Shown here piece after piece: positions 47,095 to 58,900 of a DNA stretch of 64,000 nt; positions within the stretch are counted from its first letter, which is position 1, and every line of letters begins with the position of its first letter. The translations under genes and the position numbers were made by a program. The stretch comes from Lathyrus oleraceus. Taxonomy: Eukaryota > Streptophyta > Magnoliopsida > Fabales > Fabaceae. The notes below the pieces were generated by a model. That model saw nothing but the letters and a program-made list of their open reading frames with translations, had not been told where the DNA came from and made no database searches. The stretch is taken from NCBI RefSeq assembly GCF_024323335.1, contig NC_066580.1, positions 138,689,170 through 138,753,169 of the forward strand, read 5' to 3'.

Positions 47095-48470
47095 TGAAGG
47101 AGAATTGCCATCCAAGGCGCAGCGGAATTTAAAAATTTCTCCATTTAGCGATCCTTACGAATGGGCATGATCAGTGATAGAATCGTTACCTCTTGTGGCG
47201 ATTCAAACCTTTGGTGCAGATCTCTGATAATGATCAAGACCTTTGATACAGATCCATGGGGCGATCACGAACGTTGAACGATGACAACGTCTCTACTCAG
47301 TCCACACGAACAGATTCCTTCAATCGCAGTGCTAGCTGTTATGAATTAAGGCTTTGAGTGAGAGAAAGAGGGAAACAAAATTCCAAGTCTCTACTTGAAT
47401 TTCTGTCTGAGTGGATTGGAGTGACAATGCTTCTACCCAAGGGGTTCTATTTATAGAACCACTTGTGTGGGCTTCAAGCTAAAAAAGCCCACTTAAGTGT
47501 ATTTTGGCCCATATCTTATAATATGCCGAAAATCACTTAAGTATTTGGTACCTTACCATATTTCGTCTCCCACTTAAGTGCACCGTACCTTACGGTGTTC
47601 TTTAGTTACTCTATCTCTCATTAATCCGTCTTTTGTGTGTGACCCTATAGGTTTTCGCGGCGTTGGCAATTATATTAAATCACGCATTTAACATAATAAA
47701 CAGTGAGCGGTATGTAGCAACACATCACTGCTACCCAAGTCACGAAAATGTCATGTGATCTGACAAAACCTCCTTTGATAATAATTATGTGTATAATTAT
47801 CCCTTTGCCCTTATGTCTATATTGAACACAAGGTATAGACCGTGTCACCCTTGTCCAGTTCAATATTGGGCCCATAGACATTTATCCTGTTACGCAGGAT
47901 TGGAAAATTCCATCTAGGACACTCATGTCCCTCAGCATGCTTCGTGGAGTACCCATCAACTGTCTTTATGGTTATCCAGTTACGGACAACGTTGGATCAG
48001 CAATAAATCACTCGACTCTACATCTAGGATCCATAGTGGTTTCAGGTCGAAGAGTGGTATAGACTATTATCACCATGAGAATAACTTATGACACTTTGCA
48101 TAACTTTCTATATAGTATTCTCATAGCGGGTCAATCCGGTATAAATATTACTCCTAATATTCATACCTATGTTTAAGACTTGATAACTCTTTATCCATGA
48201 TCCATGAGATGTGATCATCAGTCTACAAACATAATAGTCTTAATGCTTTAATGTTATCCTACTTCACATTAAAGCTCGACTACGGATACTTTAAGAACAG
48301 TGCCCTTATGTTTAATGTGTTCTCATGATTAAGTCACACTTAATACATTAAACGAACTATCTATTCTAAGGACTTTATTAATCAACCATAATAAAGAAAA
48401 TGCCTTTTATTATTAATAAATAATTCAATACAAGTACCAAAAGTATTGGCCTCTAGGGCTTACACCAACA
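47095..48470 (-). repeat. Copia 3' LTR
   Basis: 1376 bp, TGAAGG...CCAACA on the plus strand (TGTTGG...CCTTCA on the minus strand). A TATA motif in the context TTCTATAAATAGAAC lies near 47443-47457 on the minus strand. Confidence 0.9.
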
Positions 48471-48484
48471 ATCTCCCACTAGCA

Positions 48485-50641
48485 CTAGAGCCAATCAGAC
48501 ATACCCCGTATGCCCATTGATCTAGTATGGCCATCATGCTTCTGCTGCGCAAGAGGCTTTGTCAGTGGGTCAGCTATATTATCAAGTGTAGGTACTTTAC
48601 ATATTTTCACATCTCCTCTATCTATTATCTCTCGAATGAGATGATAACGCCTAAGTATGTGTTTGGATCGTTGGTGAGATCTAGGCTCCTTAGCTTGTGC
48701 GATAGCACCATTGTTATCACAATAGAGACCAATGGGATCCACAACGCTAGGGACTATGCCAAGTTCACTAATGAACTTCCTGATCCAAACAACTTCCTTT
48801 GCTGCACTTGAGGCAGCAATATACTCGGCCTCGGTTGTAGAATCAGCAATTGTATCTTGCTTCGAACTTTTCCAGCTCACAGCGCCACCGTTCAAGCAAA
48901 ACACATAACCAGATTGCGATCTAAAGTCATCCTTATCTGTCTGGAAGCTAGCATCAGTGTAACCAATTACAGCCAACTCTTCCTGACCTCCATATATCAA
49001 GAATGATTCCTTAGTCCTTCTCAAGTACTTAAGGATATTCTTAACAGCTACCCAATGGGCATCACCAGGATCAGATTGGTACCTACTCGTTGCACTTAAA
49101 GCATACGAGACATCTGGTCGAGTACATAACATGGCATACATGATAGATCCTATTGCAGATGCATATGGAATCTTATTCATGCGTTCCCTTTCTTCCTTAG
49201 TTGAAGGGGATTGTGTTTTTGATAGACACAGACCATGTTGCATAGGTATGAATCCTTTCTTGGAATCATGCATATTAAAGCGTCTCAGCACTTTGTCTAT
49301 GTATGTACTCTGACTTAGGCCAAACAGTTTTTGTGATCTATCTCTATAGATTCTGATTCCTAATATATAGGCTGCTTCACCTAGGTCCTTCATAGAAAAG
49401 CATTTCCCCAACCAAGTCTTTACTTGTTGCAGGGTAGGGACATCGTTTCCAATGAGTAATATGTCATCTACATATAACACCAGGAATACGATCATGCTCC
49501 CACTAACCTTCTTGTAGACACAAGGCTCATCTTCGTTCTTGATGAATCCATATTGTTTTACCGTTTCATCAAAACAAAGATTCCAGCTTCTGGAAGCTTG
49601 CTTCAATCCATAGATTGATCTTTGTAGCTTACACATCTTATGGGCTTCTTCAGGTATGTCAAATCCTTCAGGCTGTGTCATGTACACATCCTCAAGAAGA
49701 TTCCCATTAAGGAAAGCAGTTTTGACATCCATCTGCCATATTTCATAATCATGATATGCAGCGATAGCAAGTAAAATCCGAACAGATTTAAGCATTGCAA
49801 CTGGTGAAAAGGTTTCATCATAGTCAACACCATGAATTTGTTTATATCCTTTTGCAACCAGTCTTGCCTTATAGGTATGTACCTTACCATCCATGTCAGT
49901 CTTCTTTTTGAAGATCCACTTGCATCCTATAGGATTAACTCCTACAGGAGGCTCTACCAAGTTCCAAACTTGGTTCGTGTACATGGAATCTATTTCGGAT
50001 TTCATGGCCTCTAGCCACTTCTCAGACTCGGGACCAGTTATGGCCTCTTGGTAGGTCACATGCTCATCTTGATCCATGAGTAATACATCACCTTGATCTG
50101 TTATGAGATATCCATATCTCTCAGGTAGGTGACGTATCCTGCCTGACCTACGCCGGTCTTGTTCTACTTGAGCAGGTTGCTCTTCCACAACCATTTGTGT
50201 TTCCTGCTCTAATTCCTCCATAGGTGTATCGGTGCTTTGTGATTCTTGAATTTCTTCAAGCTCTACTTTCCTCCCACTGGTTCCTTTGGAAATAAAATCC
50301 TTTTCTAGGAAAACTCCAGTTCGAGCGACAAACACTTTGCCCTCAGAAGGATTGTAGAAGTAATATCCTCTTGTTTCTTTAGGATACCCCACAAATAAGC
50401 ATTGGTCAGATTTGGGCTCAAGCTTAGTTGAAATTTGTCGTTCCACATAAACTTCGCAACCCCAAATCTTCATGTAAGACATATGTGGTCTCTTACCACT
50501 CCATATCTCATATGGTGTCTTATCAACCTTTTTGGATGGAACACGGTTAAGTGTGTAAGCTGCGGTCAACAACGCATGTCCCCAAAAGGAGTTTGGAAGA
50601 TCGGCTTGACTCATCATGGATCGGACCATGTCCAACAGGGT
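48485..50641 (-). pseudogene. Copia integrase C-terminus, RT and RNase H
   Basis: The open frame gives about 718 residues; counting from the Met at 50635, YVDDILLIGND lies at 388, RT blocks KARLVAKGYKQIHGVDYDET and WQMDVKTAFLNG at about 255-312, and RNase H (YTDASF near 563; DSTTEAEYIAASSAAKE) at about 560-660. The tail, ending DPLTKPLAQQKHDGHTRSMG, is typical of copia pol. Upstream, the frame is stopped by TGA at 50642-50644, inside the conserved ERRN-TLLDMVRSMM segment of the integrase. That is most simply a CGA to TGA transition. The enzyme domains themselves look undamaged. Confidence 0.9.
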
Positions 50642-50990
50642 TCAATTTCTTCTCTCAGACACACCATTCCATTGGGGTGTTCCAGGAGGAGTGAGTTGGG
50701 ATAGGATCCCACACTCTTTCAGATGGTCATCAAACTCTAGGCTTAAATATTCACCACCTTGATCTGATCGAAGAGCTTTAATATTCTTACCTAGTTGGTT
50801 TTGTACTTCATTCTTGAATTCTTTGAACTTTTCAAAGGACTCTGATTTGTGTTTCATTAAATACACATAACCATATCTACTGAAATCATCAGTGAATGTG
50901 ATGAAGTACTGAAAACCTCCTCTGGCTGATATGTTCAGTGGACCACATACATCAGTATGTATGAGGGCCAAAAGATCATTTGCTCTTTCA
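50642..50990 (-). pseudogene. Copia integrase core
   Basis: Reads HTDVCGPLNISARGGFQYFI and FTDDFSRYGYVYLMK, then RSDQGGEYLS and GTPQWNGVSERRN before the TGA stop at 50642. The catalytic Asp, Asp and Glu of the DDE core are present. A frameshift near 50990 separates it from the pre-integrase part. Confidence 0.88.
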
Positions 50991-51639
50991 CCTTTTCCTT
51001 GAATGGAGACTTTGTCATCTTTCTAATTAAACAAGATCTGCATGTCTCATATGATTCATAATCAAAAGAGTCCAACAGTCCATCTTTATGGAGTTTGGAA
51101 ATGCGTTTCTCATTTATGTGGCCTAATCGACAATGCCAAAGGTAAGTTGGATTTAACTCATTAGGTTTCATCCTTTTAGTATTAATGTTATAAATAGGCA
51201 TTTCAAGATCAATGACATATAGTCCATTGTTCATTTGCGCAGTTGCATAGAATATATCATTCAAATAAATTGAACAACAATTGTTCTTTATTATGAATGA
51301 AAAACCGAACTTGTCCAAACAAGAAACGGAAATAATATTCCTGCTAATTGTTGGTACATAATAACAGTTCTCTAACTGAATTATTAAACCACTAGGTAAA
51401 GTCAATTCATAAGTTCCTACGGCTAAGGCAGCAACCTTTGCTCCATTACCAACTCGTAGGTCGACTTCACCTTTTGCCAATTTTCTACTCCTTTTTAGTT
51501 CTTGCACATTTGTACAAATGTGAGAACTGCATCCAGTATCTAATACCCATGATGTAGAAGTAGATAAATTAATTTCAATAACAAAAATACCTGAAGTTGG
51601 AGTCTCTACTCCATTCTTCCTATCTTCCAGGTACTTTGG
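50935..51639 (-). pseudogene. Copia protease and GAG-pre-integrase
   Basis: The frame continues after a TAG at 51640-51642. It reads the protease site WVLDTGCSSHIC (about 51560), a C-terminal protease part (LENCYYVPTISRNIISVSCL) and the GAG-pre-integrase domain with LWHCRLGHINEKRISKLH and a downstream CRSCLIRKMTKSPF. A single-base shift after this motif puts the integrase in another frame, so the last ~18 residues of this frame are out-of-frame sequence. Confidence 0.85.
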
Positions 51640-51879
51640 CTAGTTCCTCTTCCAGTGTGCGGTCTTACCGCAATGGAAGCAGGTGCCTTCCTTTTCTATG
51701 CTTCCACTAGGCTTCAAAGCAGCACTAGTGGGTTTGGGTTTGGCAACTTCCTTGCCTTTCCCTTTATCATGTTTGAGGACAATCCTCATGTCTCGGTACT
51801 AATCCAGAAAATTTGTCCCAGACAATTTTTCCTTGTCAAGGTTTGATCGCAATATGTTGTTAGAGGTGTTTGTTGTCAT
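51640..51879 (-). pseudogene. Copia gag with a large internal deletion
   Basis: ATG at 51877-51879 opens MTTNTSNNILRSNLDKEKLS. A TAG at 51799-51801 replaces an expected Trp just before YRDMRIVLKH. The frame then jumps directly to a basic linker (KGKGKEVAKPKP) and a zinc knuckle CFHCGKTAHWKRN. The knuckle's last Cys position is a TAG stop. A copia gag normally has about 200 or more residues between these two parts, so most of the gag core is missing. Confidence 0.8.
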
Positions 51880-52995
51880 GGTAATCTACACAAGGATTAA
51901 TGAAAATATAAGTATCATTGACATATTTAATTAGGCCTTTAATTAAACATGCTCCCACTATTTTATTCAAAACAAATGACCCTCATCATTTGATTCGGAA
52001 AATCCCGTTGGAAGATTTTCTAGTGGGTCGAGATCCATATTTCACTTTGTTCTAAGTCCGCGTAGGCGGATTACACAAAACTAGGTTATTTTAGGTAGGA
52101 ACTCCTTCCAATTGTATCTCATACAACTCTCGAAAATTTCAGTTGGGTGAATAACTCCTTATTCTAATCCATCATATGGATTATTCCCAACTCTTGCTTC
52201 TAAACATATATATAATCTTATTATAATTTGTTTAGTTAAGTTTGACCCATTGTTTTAACAGTTGGATATTACAATTATCCCATCGCACCTTACTAATATA
52301 TAGATCATGCACCTCGCGTAGGCGAAACCTACATTATCCATTACTAGTCTTGATGAGTGTTAAAACTTGGAAAGCATAAACTTAATATTTAATTTGAGGG
52401 AATTGCAATTTTTCTGATCTCACCGGCTTGTTTATCATATAAACCGTCTCTCACATGCATCAACATACATACAAACATAATGAAACAGTTATGGCCCCTA
52501 GCGCAATTGTTCTCCCAAGCCATTGAGAGAACCTAAGCTAACCTAACAACAATCTAAGCTTCTCCAAGCAAGATCTTCAAGGTTGTCCTCCTTTGGTACT
52601 GACTTCTTTGCTTTCTTCATATCATTACATTACATAAAAGAAACTCGTTTTACATACGAGGGAGTGAGATGAGAAAAGAAGTTACATTTGGGAGATTAAG
52701 AGAGAGGCACGACACGCAGGTCGTATTTTAAAATCCAAAGCAGAATAAAGGAAAACTAAGGCCATAACCGATCACCACAAGACAATAATAAACACTTTAT
52801 TATTATTATTATTAATTCCTTTAATTAATTAAAATCAAATTAAATTTCGACGATCGATCACACTACGCAGAGTTAGCCGGGGGTCCGCTGCTCGAAAATT
52901 TTAATGAATAATTCATTTAAAATTGACGTCGTTTTTCGTACCAACACTTGATACTTCAAAGCACTCTTTCTAGCCGAACGGGTGAATTTTTCCTT

Positions 52996-53260
52996 GCGTT
53001 AACCGGTTAACCATATGCGTTAACCGGTTAACACTGTTTGAAAATTTTTAGAAAATTATTTTCTGCCTTGCGTTAACCGGTTAACCATATGCGTTAACCG
53101 GTTAACACTGTTGAAAAATTTCTTGGAAAACTATTTTCCTCCTTGCGTTAACCGGTTAACCAAATACGTTAACCGGTTAACACTGTTTGAAAATTAAAAA
53201 AATTTATTTCGCATTACGTTAACCGGTTAACCATACGCGTTAACCGGTTAACACTGTTCG
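52996..53260. repeat. Four-unit GTTAACCGGTTAAC palindrome array in the copia leader
   Basis: Units begin at 52996, 53070, 53145 and 53216 (spacing 74, 75, 71). Each unit has two palindromes, GCGTTAACCGGTTAAC then a 5-7 bp spacer and GTTAACCGGTTAACACTG, followed by an A/T-rich tail. The same structure occurs in the LTRs at 54350 and 60905. Confidence 0.95.
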
Positions 53261-53662
53261 GAAAAGTGTTTAGAACACACAACTCTTGTGCAATCAAACC
53301 CCAATCGCATAACTCTCTGACAATACAACCCTTGTGCCGTCACTAACCCTGATACACCAATTTCAGACCGTCAAACACATCTCGATTGTTAATTCAGTAT
53401 GATTGATCAACACGTCATTGCTTCACCATACTAATGTCGGATCAAGAAGCAAACGACCATTGATCGCTCAAAGGAAAACAATCATTGAGGGTTTGAATGA
53501 ACGAGATGAGAACACTATATCATATATAATGTATTTTGCATCAGGATTACATATATCACATATATGTAACTTGATCGATCTCAATTTAACCTTTGATTCA
53601 TTCTGTCTTTAATCATATTATTACAGAACAAAAACAGTTATCAGATTCATGGTTTCGTAAGT

Positions 53663-53675
53663 GGCTCTGATACCA
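53663..53675 (-). promoter_or_regulatory. Copia primer-binding site, initiator tRNA-Met
   Basis: TGGTATCAGAGCC on the minus strand, one base inside the LTR end at 53677. Confidence 0.88.
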
Positions 53676-53676
53676 C

Positions 53677-53787
53677 TGAAGGAGAATTGCCATCCAAGGC
53701 GCAGCGAAGTTTAAAATTTTTTCCATTTAGTGATCCTTACGAATGGGCATGATCAGTGATAGAATCGTTACCTCTTGTGGCGATTCA
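53677..53787 (-). repeat. Copia 5' LTR, left segment
   Basis: 111 bp matching 47095-47205, ending at the ATTCA target site of Tekay copy 2. The LTR resumes at 62364. Confidence 0.92.
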
Positions 53788-55803
53788 TGTAACACCCCGA
53801 TAATAATATGGTAATTATTTAAATTAAGTTAATAATATATTTATTAATTTAATTAGATAATTGGATTATTATTATTATTATTGGAATAATAATTATTTGA
53901 AAATATATATAAGCTGGAATAAGTAAAAAGAGTTCATTTTGGGAAATAAGGTTTTCACGTGAAACTCAGAGAAGCGGCTGAAAGAGGCAGAGCAAGAGGA
54001 AGAGCAAGGGCAAAGGTTGGAGAACGGAAAAGCTTGAAAGCTCAAAGTTGCCGGATTAACTCAGGTAAGGGGGGTTTATCGTCGTTTAATGGGTATTATG
54101 GGTTAGCATGTAATGGGTAGTGATAAGCCGTTGAATTGACCCTAATTGGAATTTGTCGAATGCTGAATAATTGTGTTGGATAAGTTGTTTTGAAACTGAA
54201 ATTGAATCCGTAATTGTGTGAGTCGTGTTTTCCCGAACGTATAGCTTTTTACGGAATTGGAATCGGAGGTCCGGAAGTCCTCTAACGGCGGAAAATGCGG
54301 AGAATTCTGCATTCTGCTTTGTGTTAGCGCAGGAACTGCTGTTTTGTCTGCGTTAACCGGTTAACCCAGGGTGTTAACCGGTTAACACTGTTAGGAATTG
54401 TGAAGTATTGCTTTTTGCTTGCGTTAATCGGTTAACCCAGGGCGTTAACCGGTTAACACTGTTGTGATTTGTGAAAATTGCTGTTCTGTCTGCGTTAACC
54501 GGTTAACCCAGGGCGTTAACCGGTTAACACTGTTGAGTTTTGCCAGAAAGCGTGTTCTGTGTTGCGTTAACCGGTTAACCCAGGGCGTTAACCGGTTAAC
54601 ACTGTTGGAAATTGGAAAAATTGATATTTTAATGTTGTGAACATAATTGGTGATTGGCCTATATCGGTGTGTGATATAGTAGGGATTATTTCCCGTTGTT
54701 TTGAGTAGGATAGGTGTTAGTAGAGTGTGCTAATACTGTGACTGAATTATTTGGCATGACATAATATGATTATGTGATAAATATGCTGATGATGTGTGAA
54801 AATATGCATAATGTTGTGAATGTATATATTATGTATGTAATTGTGGATGGACTGTTTTATGGCTTAGAGTGTGAGCATATGTCCATTGTGGATTGTTGTT
54901 GATGTTGCATGCTAGGTGATTTGGCATAGCATAATGTGGCCTTTATGGTGGTAGCTAATTCCCATGGTGAGGAATTAGTGATGTTAGTCATTTTGGACTG
55001 TTGTTGATGTTTGCATGCTAGGTGATTAGCGTGCATAGCATGGCCCTTGGGGTGGTAGCTAATTCCCATGGTGAGGAATTAGTGATGTGAGTCACTAGGT
55101 CTCAAATGAGTGGGACTAGTGAGCTTGGTAGCCGTACCTGGATTTGGTCGGTGAAGTTGAACTATATGTTCACGAATAGTCGGTACCGCATGCATGGAGT
55201 CTCATTGCATAATGTATGTATGGCGTATAATATGAATGGATGTATTCCAATATTATACGTGTGTTTTGTGTTGGTGTTGAGTATGAATTGAGATTATAAG
55301 TGTGCTTTATGTTGGTGTTGAGTATGATGTTTGAGTTGATGTGCCGTTACTGAATGTGTGTTGTGATTAGGGTGATGAAATGTGTTAAATTACTTAACAT
55401 TGCATGATATTTTATAATGCTTATTATATCGATTGAGGAACTCACCCTTACAACTATTTTTCAGGTAACGAGCAGTGATTGAGTAGGAGCTAGTGCTTGG
55501 AGTCTAGTGTAGTTCCTTAGTGGGTCATGCTCTGGTAGATGTAACATCGGGATGGGATGTTTTAATTGTTTTATTGTTGGTTGTTGAACCAGTTTACATG
55601 TAATGTGTTACATGTTTTGCATGATTGATTTGATTTCTATCCGCTGTGAATTATGCAATGTTTATTTTGATTAAATAAAGAGCATGACAGTTATTTTGGT
55701 GAATGGTGTGAAGTGATTGTGTGACACCCTTAATTGCATATCTACTCTGATATATATTTGTTGTTTTAATTAAATATTTGGGGTATTTTAGAAGGGTGTT
55801 ACA
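53788..55803 (+). repeat. Tekay copy 2, 5' LTR
   Basis: 2016 bp, TGTAACACCCCG...GGGTGTTACA. It contains the four-unit GTTAACCGGTTAAC array at 54350-54606 (units at 54350, 54421, 54492, 54564). Confidence 0.95.
54350..54606. repeat. Four-unit GTTAACCGGTTAAC palindrome array in the LTR
   Basis: Spacing is 71, 71 and 72 bp. Each unit is GCGTTAACCGGTTAACCC, AGGG(C/T), GTTAACCGGTTAACACTGTT. One palindrome is mutated (GTTAATCGG) in this LTR but intact in the other. A matching array lies at about 60904-61162. Confidence 0.95.
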
Positions 55804-55807
55804 TTAG

Positions 55808-55819
55808 TGGTATCAGAGC
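55808..55819 (+). promoter_or_regulatory. Primer-binding site, initiator tRNA-Met, Tekay copy 2
   Basis: TGGTATCAGAGC, four bases inside the 5' LTR. Confidence 0.9.
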
Positions 55820-55928
55820 ATAGTCGGTCGAGTCGAGTCGTAATTATTCTGTTTCCCCTGTACGGGATAGGTGTTGTGTAACCCTATCAGTACTTATTGT
55901 TTTAGCTTGTTGGGTTTTCAGAATAGAG

Positions 55929-58900
55929 ATGGCTGGAAGAGGTAGAGACGATGCTGCGATTGCTGAGGCTCTGGGTATGCTAGCTGGAGTACTTGGAGGG
56001 AATCCGAATGTGGTGGGAATGGGAGCTGCTCGTCAACTGAGTGAGTTCCAGAAGAACAATCCTCCAATGTTCAAGGGAGCATACGATCCAGATGGTGCTC
56101 AGAAGTGGTTGAAGGAGATCGAGAGGATCTTCCGAGTGACTGAGTGTGCCGATAACCAGAAGGTCAAGTTCGGTACGCATATGCTGTCAGAAGAAGCTGA
56201 CGATTGGTGGGTTGCTACCCGCACTGAGTTGGAATCTGCAGGAAATGCTGAGATCACTTGGGCTGTGTTCAGAGAGAGATTCCTGAGGAAGTATTTTCCA
56301 GAGGATGTCAGAGGAAAGAAAGAGATAGAGTTCTTGGAATTGAAGCAGGGCAATCGGTCTGTTACTGAGTATGCTGCTAAGTTCACTGAGCTGTCGAAGT
56401 ATTACACTCCCTATAATGAGGCTGCTGGAGAATTTTCGAAATGTGTGAAGTTTGAGAACGGGTTATGTCCCGAGATCAAGCAGGCTATTGGATATCAGCG
56501 GATTAGAGTGTTTTCTGATTTGGTTGACTGTTGCAGGATTTTTGAACAGGATTCCAAAGCCAGAGCGGAGAGCTATCAGCAGAGAGTTGATAGAAAAGGC
56601 AAGAATCAGAATGATCGTGGGAAACCGTATGCAGCTGGCAAGGGTTCCCAGAGGCAGAGTGGGATTAAGAGGCCTAGTGGGGGAGACTCTAGTGCCCCTG
56701 CTAAGTGTTACAGATGTGGTCAAGCGGGACATCGTTTCCACGAGTGTACCAGTGTTGAGAAGAAGTGTTTCAAGTGTGGTAAAGGTGGTCATTTGGCTGC
56801 AGAGTGCCGGTTGAAGACTCTGACTTGCTTCAACTGCGGAGAGGTGGGTCATATCAGTCCACAGTGTCCTAAGCCGAAGAAAGAGAATCAGTCAGGAGGC
56901 AAGGTCTTTGCTTTATCGGGTTCTGAGACTTCTGCAGATGATCGTTTGATCCGAGGTACGTGTTATATTAATGGCTTTCCTCTTGTAGCTATTATTGACA
57001 CCGGTGCTACTCATTCCTTTATATCTTTGGATTGTGCTGTGAAACTTAAGTTAGAGATATCTGAGATGCATGGAAGTATGGTGATTGATACTCCTGCGAA
57101 GGGTTCAGTGACTACTACTTCAGTTTGCTTGAGTTGTCCTTTGAGTATTTTTGGTAGAGATTTTGGGATAGACCTAGTGTGTCTTCCACTAGTGCAGATT
57201 GATGTTATCTTGGGTATAAACTGGTTGGTGTTTAACCGGGTTTCCATCAATTGTTTTGATAAGACTGTGATATTTCCTGAGGTTGAGGAAGGAAAGGATT
57301 TGTTTCTATCAGCGAGGCAGGTGAATGAGGAAGTAGCAGATGGGGCAGAGTTGTTTATGCTGTTAGCGACTTTGGAGGCTAAAGATAAACTGGTGATTGG
57401 CGATCTAACCGTGGTGTGTGATTTTCCTGATGTGTTTCCGGAAGAGGTGAATGAATTGCCGCCAGAGCGTGAAGTTGAGTTCTCGATTGATTTGGTACCT
57501 GGTACTAGACCAATATCGATGGCTCCGTACCGTATGTCTGCTGTTGAGCTAACTGAATTGAAGAGTCAGTTGGAAGATCTGTTGGATAAGAAATTCATTC
57601 GTCCGAGTGTGTCACCGTGGGGTGCACCAGTGTTATTGGTTAAGAAGAAAGAAGGTACTATGAGATTGTGTGTGGACTACAGGCAACTGAATAAAGTGAC
57701 GATCAAGAATCGGTATCCTTTGCCGAGGATTGATGATTTGATGGACCAGTTGGTTGGTGCGAGTGTGTTCAGCAAAATAGATTTGAGATCGGGATATCAT
57801 CAGATACGTGTGAAAGCTGAGGATATTCAGAAGACTGCTTTCAGAACGAGGTATGGACATTATGAGTATTCTGTAATGCCTTTTGGTGTGACTAATGCGC
57901 CTGGAGTATTTATGGAGTATATGAATAGGATTTTCCATCCGTACCTAGACAAGTTTGTTGTGGTGTTTATTGATGACATTTTGGTGTATTCGAAATCTGA
58001 AGAAGAGCATGCTGAGCATTTGAGAGTGGTTTTAGAAGTTCTACGAGAAAAGAAGTTATTTGCTAAACTATCCAAGTGTGAATTTTGGTTAGAAGAGGTT
58101 AGTTTTCTTGGTCATGTGATTTCAAGAGGTGGTGTTGCTGTTGATCCTTCTAAGATAGAAGCGGTGTCTAAGTGGGAGGCTCCGAAGTCTGTTGCTGAGA
58201 TTCGCAGTTTCCTGGGATTGGCTGGTTACTATAGGAAATTCATTGAGGGATTTTCTAAGTTGGCGTTACCATTGACGATGTTGACTAGAAAGGGGCAAGC
58301 ATTTGTTTGGGACTCAAAATGTGAAGAAGGTTTCCAAGAGTTAAAGAGAAGGTTGACTACTGCTCCTATTCTGATATTACCGAGTTCGTCGGAATCATTT
58401 GAGGTTTACTGTGATGCTTCATTGTTGGGTTTGGGTGGTGTGTTGATGCAGAATAAGCAGGTTATAGCTTATGCTTCGAGACAGCTGAGAGTTCATGAGA
58501 GGAACTATCCGACGCACGATTTAGAGTTGGCAGCTGTGGTATTTGTTCTGAAGTTATGGAGACATTATTTGTACGGGTCAAGATTTGAGGTTTTCAGTGA
58601 CCATAAAAGTTTAAAGTATTTGTTTGATCAGAAAGAGCTGAATATGAGACAGAGGAGATGGTTAGAATTTCTGAAGGATTATGACTTTGGTTTGAATTAC
58701 CATCCGGGTAAAGCAAATGTAGTGGCTGATGCATTGAGTCGGAAATCGTTACATATGTCTATGTTAATGGTTAAGGAATTGGATTTGATTGAGCAGTTTA
58801 GAGACTTGAGTTTGGTGTGTAAGAGTACTCACAATAGTGTTAAATTGGGAATGTTGAAATTAACGAGTAATATTTTGGATGAGATTAGAGAAGGTCAGAA

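Larger units (their letters stand above)
51880..53676 (-). other. Copia leader with palindrome array
   Basis: About 1.8 kb between gag and the primer site, unusually long. It holds the GTTAACCGGTTAAC array at 52996-53260 and otherwise AT-rich sequence with no supported ORF. Confidence 0.6.

Noticed and set aside
46865..47170. 101-residue plus-strand ORF in the Tat-like leader
   Set aside because: It runs across the junction into the copia LTR, so it cannot be an ancestral gene.
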